Source: Thuidium tamariscinum (Eukaryota; Streptophyta; Bryopsida; Hypnales; Thuidiaceae). Taken from it: a stretch of 64,000 bases of DNA. Location of the stretch: the NCBI GenBank assembly GCA_947034885.2, contig OX344753.2, positions 4,774,001 through 4,838,000 of the forward strand, read 5' to 3'. The notes below the pieces were generated by a model. The model saw only the letters and a list, made by a program, of their open reading frames with translations. It did not search any database and was not told the origin of the DNA. Made by a program: the position numbers and the translations under genes. The stretch's first letter is position 1. Each line of letters starts with the position of its first letter. This document shows positions 23,226 through 34,879 of the stretch, piece after piece.

Positions 23226-24469
23226 AAATTCAAAAACTTACATTCACAGTGTCCAAATAGTACATTTGATAGTGCAATGAAATGATTTTTCTCTTGCTAA
23301 TAGGGTCTAATAATTTGTTGGATGTCTATAGATAGAAAGTATGTTCAAAACCCTTAAATTGATGATTATAGGTGTTGCTACCTTAGAAGAGCTATTGTAA
23401 GCAATAGCTTGAAAGGCTAGTACTTGAGGGATTCACTTAGTTCTAATACAACAAACTATGTGCAAACAAGTGGTTTCTAATAAACTATATTTTCAACCAA
23501 AATTTTTGAGCATTGTTTGATAATGACTATAGGTTTCTATTGTCAAAATTTCCAACCTAAATCAAATATGAAATGATTTCTAGAAGAGGTTGAAAATGAA
23601 CTAAAATGGCATGTTTTCCAACTCAAATATTTATAGAGAACATATTTAGACAACTTTTGCATCAATATTCAATTCAAAATGAGCTTTCAATAGAATTTTT
23701 TTTTTTCATTTTTTAGACAATTTTTTCTTATATAATATATGGGTGTGAAAATTATTTTTCAGTTCTATAGTGTTTCTTTTTACTTCAAAAATTTGTAATT
23801 AATTATAATATACAAAAAAAAATATCAATATTTCAAAACATAAACTTTCAAAGTAGGAAAATTTGTTCATAATTTTTTTTATTTAATTTTATTTAAAATT
23901 CAAAAAGTATATAGGGGTCCAAAGTTTTGTTTACACATGGTCTTTTAAGGACACTCTTTAGAAGTGAATTCCTTGAGGGCTAATATGATATTTGCCACAA
24001 GTGAGGATGAAGAGGTGAACATATGACCATCATGTAGTAATCAAATTTTAGGTCTTCTTGGTGTGTGTACAACAAATAAGTGTTTGTTGTGTTCTTCAAA
24101 CTTGGTTAGATATCAATTCGAATTCCAATGCTTTATTAGATCCAAAATTGTGTACCAGATTGGAAAATGCCTCAATTGTATGATAAGGTAGAGTTATCCA
24201 TTGTAGTTACCCCATAATATTCTAATAGTGCTTTGCTTTGTTGCGTTTAGACTTTGGCAAATATTTGCAAGAAGGTGGCATGTAAAGGGAGAAAGTGGAG
24301 TTTTTACAATAGTTGATCAATCATTGGCCAAAGTTTGAATAGTGGCTATACATTTTAGATAGATACTTTTAATAGGTAATCATTGTAGTGAGCAATCAAG
24401 TTTAAATAGGGTTGGAAAAAGTCTTTCCAATCCTATTTAGGCTCAACTATACAAGAATATGTCTTTGTT
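23226..24469. other. AT-rich sequence between two inverted element copies, no gene
   Basis: Spacer between the inverted piggyBac-like copies. No coding frame or further clear structure. Confidence 0.4.
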
Positions 24470-24473
24470 TTAA

Positions 24474-25419
24474 CCCCTAAAGGTTTTTGACTATATTTTC
24501 ACTAAAATCACTACAAAACTGGGATTTCTAGTACAAGTGCAATTTTTTTGAATTTATTTTTTTGACGTATTTAACCATAGGATCTTCTAGTTAGGTGGTT
24601 TCAGAAGATGTGGAAAAAATTTCAGAAACTTTCACTATATAGATTGCAAAATGTTAACATTTGAACTAGTAAAAATCCTTTTTTTATCCTTGCAAAAATC
24701 CGGGAAGATGCACTTCACAAGGTCACATTTGTATGAAAAAATACTCAAAATGATGGTACCTATTTAAATTAATTTTACAATTCAAGTTGGCTATATGGTC
24801 AAAAAATTTCAAATCATTTGGAATTGTACAACATATAGGAAAAAAATAGTAAGTAGAAAGAAGTAGAAAATGCTTGAAAATACTAAATTGTGAACAATTT
24901 ATTTATAAAAATGAAAAATGACAATCTCAATGGTTAAAATATTGTACTCTATAATAAAAAATCTTCACCCAATTTTTTAGTTTTTTTCAAAAATATTAAA
25001 AATTTAATTAAATAAAGAATTTCAAACTTTTTTGTAGATTAGAAATCCTATAACTACCCACAAACTACCCCAAACTAAGAGTCCTTATAACTTTTGACTC
25101 ATTTATTGAAATGGAATGATTCAAAGCTTTCTACATAGATAAAAATCTAATAGACCTATTTCAAATTTTTATTTCTTAAAAAAAAAAATTTTCAAGAAGT
25201 TTTTTTCTGCCCAGGTTGCCTCCAGTTCAAAGGAAACAATATATCGTGCCATAACTTTTAAATTGTGTAGTCAAAAGTTATGAAAATTGTTGGGCCTAAC
25301 AACTACTCTTCGAACACATGTTTTGTAAAAATTTCAAAGAAAAAAAATAAAAATTCCATTTGTAGTGAGTTGCCCGAAATTTCTATGTTGCCAAAAAACA
25401 CAGTTCAAGGCTTTAGGGA
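24474..25419. mobile_element. Longer piggyBac-like non-autonomous element, copy 2 (inverted)
   Basis: Starts CCCCTAAAGGTTTTTGAC and ends GGCTTTAGGGA, TTAA flanks at 24470-24473 and 25420-25423. Its sequence is the reverse complement of most of 22031-23221, for example the segment around 24820-25100 against 22620-22870. Confidence 0.75.
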
Positions 25420-25423
25420 TTAA

Positions 25424-26150
25424 TTGTGTACAACTTAATGTAGTAGACCCTATTTGCACTATAATTTGAAACTCATTCTATGTATATCAATAGGGAACAT
25501 TTTAACCTTTCAAGTATATTCTTCTAAAACATAGTGGCTATAAAAAGGCACGGATAGTAACATGGTGCAAATGAGGTATCCTACCTTGTCTAAAAATATG
25601 AATATTCCTTTGAAATTTGTTCTTTCTCTATGAAAGAATTTTAATTTGGAAAAAGAATTTTTTTGAAAATAAATCTATTTCAAAATTATTGTTAACAAAC
25701 TTTATATCAAGATATGATATATGAAATAACCAAATTGAATTCAATGAATTATTCTATCTAAACTTCTTATTAATAACTCTTATAATAACCTCTGAATGAC
25801 CAAGCTATTTCTTTTGACAATAAAGCAATTTTGGCTAGCTCATTATGAATGGAATCTTTATTTATTTTTCCTTTTGAATTTTTATACGACATTAAGACAG
25901 GGTTTTTCTTAAGGGCCTAACGATTTTCATAACGCCTTTTGGAATTTTGTCCAAAAAGTTATCATATGATATGGAGTTTTTTCCTTATCCAAATAGTTCG
26001 GGCTATTTTGGGCAAATAAAAAATAATTTTTCCAAAAACAAAAATTCGAAATTGATTTTTCAATTTATATAAATATGGAAAATTTTGAAGCATTTCATTT
26101 CAATTAGTGAGATGGAAATTATAAGGAGTTTTAGTTTGTAGACACTTATA
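25424..26150. other. AT-rich repeat-derived sequence, no gene
   Basis: 25790-26150 repeats part of the left region of the piggyBac-like family (text similar to 22040-22130 and 22400-22600), so it is a fragment. Nothing coding. Confidence 0.45.
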
Positions 26151-26880
26151 GATTAGGTAATTACAAGAAACACTTGTCAATTTTGTTGTGTTTTCATGAT
26201 TTTTTTGGGAGTACTTTAAAATTAGAAAAATAATTTATAAAAATTTTAAAAAATATTACTAATGCATACACCTTTAAGACAAAGGTAACCACCAAAATAA
26301 ATGTATAGAAAAATCTCTAAGTAGGAGAACTAGAAAAATGCCAAATCTCAAGAAAATACAAACTTTGATGTTTTGATTAGGGAAAAATAGGAAGTTTTTT
26401 TTTAGAATGAAATAAAAATTTTCCATTAGCAAAAACTTTATGGAGATGGATTTTCACCAAAAAACTCACCATAATCATTTTTTAGATGTTTCAAAATGCA
26501 AGTAGAAAGAGGCTAACTTTGTGGACTTCTACACCATATAAAAATAATTATTTTGAAAATTCCTTTGTCTAATAGCTACCAGTCTAGTAGAAGACCATTA
26601 GGCTCCAAATTTAAGCTCCAAATTCATTTTTTGGGGTGCTAGAAAGTATTAAAAACCTCCAAATTGGCAAGTGTGATATGAAATTTGGCTCTATTTTTAA
26701 ATAATTAAATTTTTTTTTAAATCACAAAAAAATTATGCAAGATGTATAATAATTATGAGTACCTTTCATCTAAATCTTGAGTCATTTAGAGCCGAAATAC
26801 AAAAATTATGGCCAAAAAACAAATCAGTACACATCATGTGATGATGTGACCTAAATTAGTACATGTGTTTCTTGCAAATG
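26151..26880. mobile_element. GGGTGAATGC family element, degenerate copy
   Basis: Inner terminal sequence CAAGAAACACTTG at the left and GTGTTTCTTGCAAATGA at the right, with an interior alignable by eye to 7167-7899. Outer ends are decayed; edges are approximate. Confidence 0.55.
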
Positions 26881-27105
26881 AATCATTCAATTTTCCATTC
26901 CAAAATAAAATTTAAAGTCCTTTATCTCAGTCAATTTTCAATATTTTTTGAAAAGAATAAAACTCTAAAATGTAGATTGTTTATTATAACATTAATTACA
27001 AAAATGGAGATTTGGCATTTTTCAATTCTACAACAAAATTCCTAACAATTTTGTATTTTGAATCATTATCTATTTCTTTCTACTTACTATATTTTTCCTA
27101 GTAGC

Positions 27106-28115
27106 TTATTGCAAGAAACACTTATACTATTTAATTTGCATCACATAAAATGTGCTGATCTGTTTTTTGCTATAATTTTTGTGTTTTGATTCTAAATGAC
27201 TCAAGATTTGTAGAAAATGTACTTGTGACTATTATACACGTCATCTTATTTTTTCATAATATAAAAAAATATTTAATTGTTTAAAAATAGACCCCAATTG
27301 AATGTCACATTTGCCAATTTGGAGGGTTTTAATGGGGAATTTCGTTAAAATGGCGGTATTCCACATGCCATTTTCACACCTTGACATCTAGGACAAGTAT
27401 ACATTGCTAATATCTAGGACACTTTTAGATTTCTGAAATCTATGACAAGCATAGATATTAGACCAAACAATCTAAAAAATCTAGGATTGGTATAGATTTC
27501 AAAAATCTAGGAGAGTTGTAGATTTTCAAAATCCAATACAGGTGTAGATCCTAGGATAGAAAAAACGGTTCAGACCGCTCAGTCTAAACTGCTCAAAAGC
27601 GCCAATTTAACGAAATGGCGCCATTTTAACGAAATTTCCCATTTTAGTACTATTTAACACCTTGAAAGTGAATTTTGGAAGAAATAGTCTACTAGTAGAC
27701 TTGTAGATAATGGTTGAAGGAATTTTAAATATAATTATTTTTACGTGGTGTAGAAGTTCACAAAATGAGCCTCCTTTTGTGTGCATTTTGAAAGATGTAA
27801 AAAATGATTTTGGTTAGTTCTTTGGTGAATGACCATCTCCAAAAAGTTGTTGCAAATGCCTTTTATTTTTAGGACTTTTTTTCTATTTTTTCCTAATCAA
27901 ACGTCAAAGTATGTATTTTCTTGAGGTTTGGCACTTTTCAAGTTCTCCTACTTAGAGATTTTTTAAAGAAATTTCTTTTGTTGGTTTTCTTCATCTTAAA
28001 GGTTTATACATTAATCATATTTTTTAAATTTAGAAAATTATTTTTTAATTCTAAAGTACTCTAAAAAGATCATGCAAATGTAACAAATAGTACAAGTGTT
28101 TCTTGCATTCACCCT
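27106..28115. mobile_element. GGGTGAATGC family element with a nested MITE
   Basis: Left end TTGCAAGAAACACTTATAC, right end GTACAAGTGTTTCTTGCAT followed by TCACCC. The MITE 27332-27642 is inserted in it, which dates that MITE as younger than this copy. Confidence 0.65.
27332..27642. mobile_element. MITE, 4-bp TSD family, copy 2
   Basis: Inverted ends around ATTTCGTTAAAATGGCGG and its inverse, flanked by TTTA (27328-27331, 27643-27646). The interior has repeated phrases such as GATTTC..AAATCTAGGA. Non-coding. Confidence 0.82.
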
Positions 28116-28195
28116 ACTTGATATACAATTCCACATGATTTGAGATTTTACAAGTGTGCAACCATCTTGACTTGAAGAATGAATCCAAAGAAGCA

Positions 28196-28936
28196 GGTGG
28201 GCAATTGCAAGAAACACTTGTCCTATTTTCTATCACACCATATGTGCTAATTTGTTTTTTGGCCATAACTTTTGTGTTTTAACTCTAAATGACTTAAGAT
28301 TTATGGGAAAGGTACTGATGACTATCATACAAATTCCTTGATTTTTTTGGTAATTTTCAAAAATAATTCACTATCCAAAAATAGGCCCAAAATGTATGTT
28401 ACACTTGCCAATTTGGAGGTTTTTAGTACTATCGAGTACCTTTTATGAAAAATTACTTTGTGAAATTTTGTGGAGTACTTTGTTCTATAGAAATACAACT
28501 TTCCACTAAAGGAATTTTTAAAATAATTAATTTTGTATGGTGTGGAAGTCTATAAAGTAAACTTCTTTCTGCTTGCATTTTGAAACATATAAAGTATCAT
28601 TTTCATAGGGTTTTTTGTGATTGACCATCTCCATAAAGTTGTTACAAGTGGCCAATTTTTATTTTATTTATTTATTTATTTATACTATTTTAAACTAATT
28701 TTTGAATGAATAAACCTATTTTCTTGAGATTTGTCACTTTTCAAGTTTTCCTACTTAGAGAATTTTTCTATCCATTTCTTTTGGTGAAAACCTTTATCTT
28801 AGAGGTATATACATTAATCATATTTTTAAAATTTTAAGAAAATTAGTTTTCTAATTTTAAAGTATTCCAAAAAAAAATTATGAATATTGTTCTAAACGCA
28901 ACAAATAGTACAAGTGTTTCTTGCAATCACCTAGGT
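28196..28936. mobile_element. GGGTGAATGC family element, copy
   Basis: Left end TTGCAAGAAACACTTGTCC, right end GTACAAGTGTTTCTTGCAAT followed by CACC. Interior alignable by eye to 7167-7899. Confidence 0.65.
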
Positions 28937-29527
28937 GTCAACATAGACATTTTTTCATGCAAATGTGACCTTGTGAAATGCAATTGCTAAGTTTTTTCAC
29001 TAGGCCAAAAAAAAATTTATTCAATTCAAATGCTAAGATCTTGCAACTTCCATGAATGAAAATTTTGAAAATACTTTCTGTAAGTCTATAACTTCTCCAA
29101 ACCATCCAACTATAAGATCTTGTGATTACATGTGTCCCAAAATATTTTTTTTCAAAAATGTGGTACTTATATTAAAGATGGTGGTTTTAAAGAATTTTTA
29201 GTGAAAACATATTGATAAGGAACTTTAGGGGTTAAAACTTAAAAGACATTGTTTAGAAGTTTTGGATTTCAAAATATTTCTTGTATCAACATCATGTAGC
29301 TTGTTCAAATGACCAATCAATGATGAGTTTCTTCACTCCTTAAGACCATGGGCAATGTCAAAGCTAATAAGCTACAACTCAAAAAAATGATCAAACTTTT
29401 CTATATAAAAAATTAAAGTTCAAATTGTGATTCAAGATCCGAAAGCTTAGAACTCTTGAATGCTTTTCATCAAGGTAATGAAATGATATGACATGTCCAT
29501 ATGTAATTTAGTTGAGTGTTGGTTTCT
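28937..29527. other. AT-rich sequence with a piggyBac-like end fragment
   Basis: The stretch to about 29232 resembles the right part of the longer piggyBac-like family and ends ACTTTAGGGG-TTAA. The rest shows nothing. Confidence 0.4.
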
Positions 29528-29845
29528 ATGGTGAATTTCGTTAAAATGGCGGTATTCCTTTTGCCATTTTTCAGATTGTATGGTTTGAAGTCTGAATTGA
29601 AAATTGACATCTAGAAACGGTATAGATTTCAAACATCTAAGACATATGTAAATTTTTAAAATCTATGACAAATTTAGATTTCAAACTATACAAACTAAAA
29701 CATTTTGGATAGGTGTAGATTTCAGACATCTACAACATATGTAGATTTCAAAAATCTATAATTGTTTTAGATTTCAGATTGCGCAGTTTGAACTGTCAAA
29801 AATGTCAAACTAATGGAATACTGCCATTTTAACGAAATTCGCCAT
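29528..29845. mobile_element. MITE, 4-bp TSD family, copy 3
   Basis: Inverted ends around GAATTTCGTTAAAATGGCGG, flanked by TTCT (29524-29527, 29846-29849). Its right end is part of the 67-bp segment that is repeated on the far side of the giant hAT element. Confidence 0.85.
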
Positions 29846-29871
29846 TTCTTCATTTCTTGGACAAGCTTTCA
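29805..29871 (+). repeat. 67-bp direct repeat flanking the giant hAT, left copy
   Basis: Identical to 59147-59213. It covers the right end of the MITE 29528-29845 plus about 26 bp of flank. The exact 8-bp hAT target duplication straddles the inner edge of this repeat, as expected if the element landed on the junction of a pre-existing 64-bp tandem duplication. Confidence 0.9.
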
Positions 29872-29874
29872 AAC
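29867..29874 (+). repeat. Target-site duplication of giant hAT, left
   Basis: TTTCAAAC directly outside the left terminus; identical to 59145-59152. Eight bases is the hallmark of hAT insertion. Confidence 0.92.
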
Positions 29875-29895
29875 CAGGGTTGTTCTGCCGGACAT
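29875..29895 (+). repeat. Left terminal inverted repeat of giant hAT
   Basis: Begins CAGGGTTGTTCTG, then three mismatches and GACAT relative to the complement of the right end. The CAGGG start is common in hAT elements. Confidence 0.9.
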
Positions 29896-29896
29896 T

Positions 29897-29920
29897 GCGA
29901 CATCGCGACATTGCGACGTC
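29897..29920 (+). promoter_or_regulatory. Subterminal GCGAC repeats in 8-bp steps
   Basis: Three consecutive 8-bp units, GCGACATC, GCGACATT and GCGACGTC, start at 29897, 29905 and 29913. hAT transposases are known to bind short subterminal repeats; GCGAC is also the core of the CpG-rich islands. The right end has scattered GCGACA/GACGTC copies (about 59055-59100). Confidence 0.5.
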
Positions 29921-30034
29921 ACGAAACGTCCAGTAGACCCTCCGCGACGTCTATAAAAGTCAAATTTACCTTTGACTTTTTAAAAATTACCACGTGGAAA
30001 ATAATGCCACCTGGATGCCCGCGTGGCAAAAATT

Positions 30035-30356
30035 AGGGCGCATGCGGGTAGGGCGACCGCGGGTAGGGCGACTGCGGATAGGGCGAACGCGGGTCGGGGC
30101 GACTGCGGCTAGGGCGACCACGGGTAGCGGTTTAGCGTGGGGGCGACCGCGCTAGGGGCGACTGCAGGATTAGGCGACCGCGGCTCACCCGAAGTCGCCC
30201 CATGTGCAGCCGCGGTCGCCCTTCAAGGACCCGTGGTCGCCCCCTTCCAATACGCGGTCGCCCTAAGCCGCAGTCGCCTCTAGCCGCAGTCGCCCTGGCG
30301 CCACCCGTGGTCGCCTCTGATTCGCACGCGCCCTGGATTTTACCCGTACTCGCGCC
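30035..30356. promoter_or_regulatory. CpG island A1: repeat array upstream of G1
   Basis: Array of a ~14-bp unit. From 30035 to about 30180 the unit reads GGGCGACCGCGGGTA on the plus strand; from about 30180 onward it is inverted (ACCCGCGGTCGCCC), so the island is head-to-head. The inverted half leads into a TATA box and G1. Unit variants are mostly CG to TG or CA changes. Confidence 0.75.
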
Positions 30357-30363
30357 TATAAAG
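30357..30363 (+). promoter_or_regulatory. TATA box of G1
   Basis: TATAAAG at the gene-proximal edge of island A1, 157 bp before the ATG at 30520. Confidence 0.6.
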
Positions 30364-30519
30364 CCGTGCTCGTACAAGGCATTGGTACCTTAATTCTCCA
30401 TCGAGGCTCTTCGTCTTGCATCCTTCATTGGCTGCATGCATTAACTTCGGGTTGAATAATTACTTCTTTCTTCATCCATCCACGTTTCCTTATTGGTGTT
30501 TTGAACACCAACTTATCTC

Positions 30520-32993
30520 ATGGCTACAGAGCAGACCCCGGAGGTGCCCCCCGTTGTTCCACGCAATACACGAATCACTTATGCTGCGAGGAAGTCTATA
30601 CTAGACAAAATCGGAAGCGCAGAGGCAATACTCATCGCAAGCGATTACACGTGCTGAACAATCCTGATCACCCCGCATTTAAAGGCTGGAGCGAGGAGGA
30701 GGAGCCTTGGTCAATTCAAATGTGCGAAGACTACATTGAATGGTGTCACATTGGGAAATTGTTTCCGGCATGGCGCCATCATCACAATCGGCACACAAAC
30801 AAGGCGAACTTGAAATATTGTGAAAATCCAGCTTTTGTTCAAAGGTGCATCGAAATTTGGCAAGTCCTCTACAACACTCCTTTTGTAGAAAGGAATGAAG
30901 TCACGCTTTCCATTGCTCGAGGAGCGTATGCTGAGGTGGTTCTAAAAAAAGAAGTGGATTGGTCCACCATCAAGGAAAGTATGTATGTTTCACCTCCAGA
31001 AATTGGATCAATACCAAGAGGAGTCTTGAAGTTTCCGGAGGGTGGACTTGGACCAATTCGAAAAGATCCTTTCGATAAGAGTGTCATCGAAGTTATCACA
31101 TCGGAATCTGAAGAAGATAGCGATTCCGATGGCACACATGCTCCAAGGCCAATACGGATTGCTCCACAAATTGCCCCTATACCAATAATTCAAGATCCAG
31201 CTGTCAGAGGAGCTTCATCATCACGAGGACGGAAACCTAGACGCCCCTCTAAGGTTCCACGCTCGCCGAATCAAATCGGACTTGGATCGACCTCAGCAAC
31301 AGTTCGCAGTCCATCATTACCACTGCAAAATGCGACCGATGTCTTCGACTTCGAACCAAATGATGAAACGCCTGTGGATGCGAGTGTTCCTGTTCTTTTA
31401 GCTCAAGGGGATTCAACCACGGCTCTCAATAAGGCTCTTGACCTCTTGAAGACCAAAGACACGACAATTGCTTCACTCCAATCTGATGTGAAGAAATTGC
31501 AATCAAATTTGGACCAGAAGAATGTTCTCATTTTAGAACAAGCCAAAGAACTTCAACGCCTTCGACAAAAACAACATGAGACGATTACTTTGTCAGATAT
31601 GGACGAAGGTTTCATTGAACATGATCCTCATCATTTGGAGAGGGTTGTGGAAGACCTCACTAGCGGTCTCATTGAGTGTACTCCTCCTGGCAAGCGTGTC
31701 AAACGTTCTTCAGTATTGCCAGCTACGATTTTGCCTACCGTCACGGAAGATGCTATCATGGGGGCAGATGGTGTTCACGAGACTCAAGATTCACTTTCAT
31801 TTCCATCACTTCCACTCCCAGTACCGGTACCATCTCCGAAGAAACTAGGCCTTCGAGAGGAAAACAAGATGCTTCATGCATGATTGAATGAGTTGGCAGC
31901 AACATACTATCACTGGAAGGTTGCGTGCATTCTCTCCGTGGACAGATCACAGCAAGTTGCAAAGGAGTTGGACAAAATTTCAAAGAACTTCGTCGCAAAT
32001 GCCCCTAAACGTGAGAATGGACTCACATCGTGGGCATTTATGGAGGACATGTTTCCTGAGAATATGCCTATGTTGAACACCCCTGGAAATGAAGGAATCA
32101 ATTGGACACAGCTTGGTTGGGACCACAAAAACCAGATGTCGTGCCACGTAGATGAGAAACAACGACAACTTTTGTGGCCAAAGCCAGCAACTTTTGTTTT
32201 GGACCATACAAAATGTCCTATATGTCAAGAATCCTTCGGCCCTGAAGGAAGATGGGCACTTGGATCATGCGTGCATGTATACCATCCTCAATGTCTAATT
32301 ACACAATGCCTCATACGGAGACGTTGTGTTATTTGTTCAGCCCCATTCTATGATCGTTTATACGCCTTGTTCAACTTGATGACATATATGCCGCCCTCTT
32401 GGGAACACACAGGTGACACAACTCCGGAGACCAGATTATGGGGACGAGACCTGATTTGGAGTTGGCGACAAGGCCAACATGATCAAGAAAAGGGCACAGA
32501 TAGTTCTCAATTGAATTGGGAAACTGACCCAGAAGAGATCGTGCAAGTTGCATCCAAGCTCATGGGAAACGGTCCACAGAATGAGGGACGAAGGGCATTT
32601 TTTTTCCAATGCCTTGGTGGATTTTTCGATAAACAATCACAAAGCTTCATGTGGGGACGTCATCCGGAATGTCACCGTTGGGATTTTGAAGGAAAAAGAG
32701 TGTGCGACCAGACTGCAAATGCCTCTAAAAAAGATCTTACTAGTATGGCATTGCTGGACTCTACATATGGGCCCTACTACACGAGTCAAACTATTGACTA
32801 TTTGTTGGAGAAACACTCTCCACAGACCATGAGGACCCTCCAAGCCTTGAAGGATTCCAACGTCTTAGAATCCATTCTAAATGCGAATGGACCAGCTTCA
32901 CGCACTCGCGCCAAGCGCAAACTTGTGGTTGGAGAATCATCCAACCACGAGCGTGGTGAATCAAGCAATGCACATGAAGACCCAAATGTTTAG
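30520..32993 (+). pseudogene. G1: unknown N-terminal domain, coiled coil and RING-H2 finger
   Basis: Cargo gene of the giant hAT. The likely start is ATG 30520 in good context (MATEQTPEV..), but the main frame (open from 30501) is a different one and carries no early ATG, so a frameshift near 30600 is implied. The main frame then shows a basic stretch (RQNRKRRGNTHRKR), the domain shared with G2 and G4 (WCHIGKLFP, RHHHNRH, NLKYC, RCIEIW, VDWSTIK; about 30690-30985), a disordered S/P-rich part and a coiled coil (about 31430-31575). A TGA at 31881-31883 interrupts it. The same frame continues to 32993 with a RING-H2 finger at 32214-32336 (C-x2-C-x14-C-x-H-x2-H-x2-C-x10-C-x2-C), a ubiquitin E3 ligase signature. 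If read as one gene it joins the shared domain to an E3 ligase; two adjacent genes is the alternative, but no separate promoter is seen. Confidence 0.75.
32214..32336 (+). other. RING-H2 finger of G1
   Basis: All eight zinc ligands are present in canonical order: CPIC, then C-V-H-V-Y-H-P-Q-C, then CVIC. Expected to recruit an E2 ubiquitin-conjugating enzyme. Confidence 0.85.
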
Positions 32994-34879
32994 GGTTTAA
33001 GATGCTAACTATGGTTCTATAGCTAGCCTCGTAATCATCTAGGTCACTTGTGACTTTTCGTCATACTATATATATAAAAGAAGGCTCTTAGAGTCTTCTT
33101 ATACGATAATACGATGGAACTTCATCACTATTTGCATTGTGAAGTATTAGCCTATGTGTTATTGTTATAGTTTTATTTGATGGATTCTAGTAGGTTTTCT
33201 TCATTAATTGTTATTTCATAACAATTTTGTGTTTATCTCTTTTTAATATATACTTTTTTTTCGGCTTTACCTTACTATATAGAAATTCTATTGTTTGCAC
33301 TTGTCTAAATAGTGAATGGCTTCATTTCTATAAATACGAATTGAATCTTTGTATTAAGGAAATTGATTTGTTTTTTATTCTTGTTTTATAACAAAGTACT
33401 CTTTCATGTTGGATCATGGAAAGAAGTAGCCTACGTCGGTTTTATTTTTGAATGAAAGAAAGGTACTTCGATCATTAAATCCCATACAAGAAGACCGCAT
33501 TTTTTTATTCTAATAATTTATATGATAAATATCAAAAAATGAACAATGAGAGAAGTTGAAGGTTCAAATTTTTTTTTACATACATACTTTTATGGAATAA
33601 TATAGACAAAATATGTCTCATGAATTTTGTTTTTCCATAATTCATTGTTCATTGACATATTAGAGGAAAATTTATTTTCCTAATTTTATGTTCTTTGAAA
33701 ACCATAGGCAAATGTATTTGTAAAACTAGGATTGTACAAATATAGATTCATTTTTCAAAAAATCACGTATTATTTGAATTCTCTACAAAGTCTAGAATCC
33801 ATGTTATAATTAGAAACCATATAATTTGAAACCAAATCAACACACTTCGGACATCCATTAGGTATAATAAATGAATTTTTGAAGGAAATTTCTAAACCAA
33901 AAAAGGGTTGAATTGAAGTTCAATTAAATGTCCAAGAATTGATTTGACATTTGGATCTTTATTTCAAAATTTATGGATAAAAAGGAGAAATAATGTTGAA
34001 GTTTTTGGTAATTTTTTGGCCTTTGAAGCCTTCTATGATTTTTGCACATTACTTTTGATCAGAAGCTTGAAATCTCAATTCTCAAACGGATCTTTGGAAA
34101 AAATAAGTGAACTTTGTCACACAATTTTTTTTAGAAAGTTCTCTTTTTATCAATGACTGTTAATTTACTATGCCAAAAAGATTATCAAAGTTTGCTAAAA
34201 AATATCATAATTTTTTTATTATTACCACAACTGGAAATTGGAAATGTACCTAATCTATTTTTCTTAAAACTCCACTTTCATTCCACCATAAAAACATGAA
34301 GTATTTCTTCTAGCAAATGAATGTAATTAGTATTTTGTATTCTCCATTTATAGGCATTGCATCTCGGAAAACTTTATTTCGAACTTTCGATGGCCATATC
34401 TTTCAATCTGTCCGGTCAAACTTCCTAAACATTTCACCACATGATCTTAGGCAAGCAAAGTACAAGATCCTATGGTTGGATATTATGGAAAAAAAAGTCT
34501 TCTTTTGGATGAATGCAACAGAAATGGCACCACAAAGTAATTTTTCGAAAAATTTGACATTCTTCCTTTAGAAGTTAATCATTATTGGTTCTTTTTTATA
34601 GATAAACATTTGTCATTACAATGTCCTAACTCCTAAACAACAGAAAATAATTGATTTTATATTGATTTGGGTAGGGTTTTCAATTGGTGGAACAATTATT
34701 CAAGTGGTTATGTCCTAAACTATCATAATACTATTTCACATCTTCAATAAAATATCCTCACGACTTGCACATTTTTTCCGAAAATTGCTTTTTACATTAA
34801 TTACCAAAAAATTACATCCTAAAATTAGACACATTTGTCCAAAACGCAAAATCAAAGCACAACCCTATAATACTACACT
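32994..34879. other. AT-rich spacer between convergent G1 and G2
   Basis: Contains the G1 3' flank; 33015-33090 (GCTAGC, then ACTTGTGACTTTT, then TATATATATAAAAG) resembles the G4 3' flank at 48884-48955. The remainder is AT-rich with no gene. Confidence 0.5.

Noticed and set aside
30035-30356. CRISPR-like repeat array
   Set aside because: Units are contiguous and variable without unique spacers, switch orientation, and lie in a plant nuclear context.
33944-34156. 70-codon AT-rich frame in the G1-G2 spacer
   Set aside because: Composition and length fit chance in AT-rich DNA.
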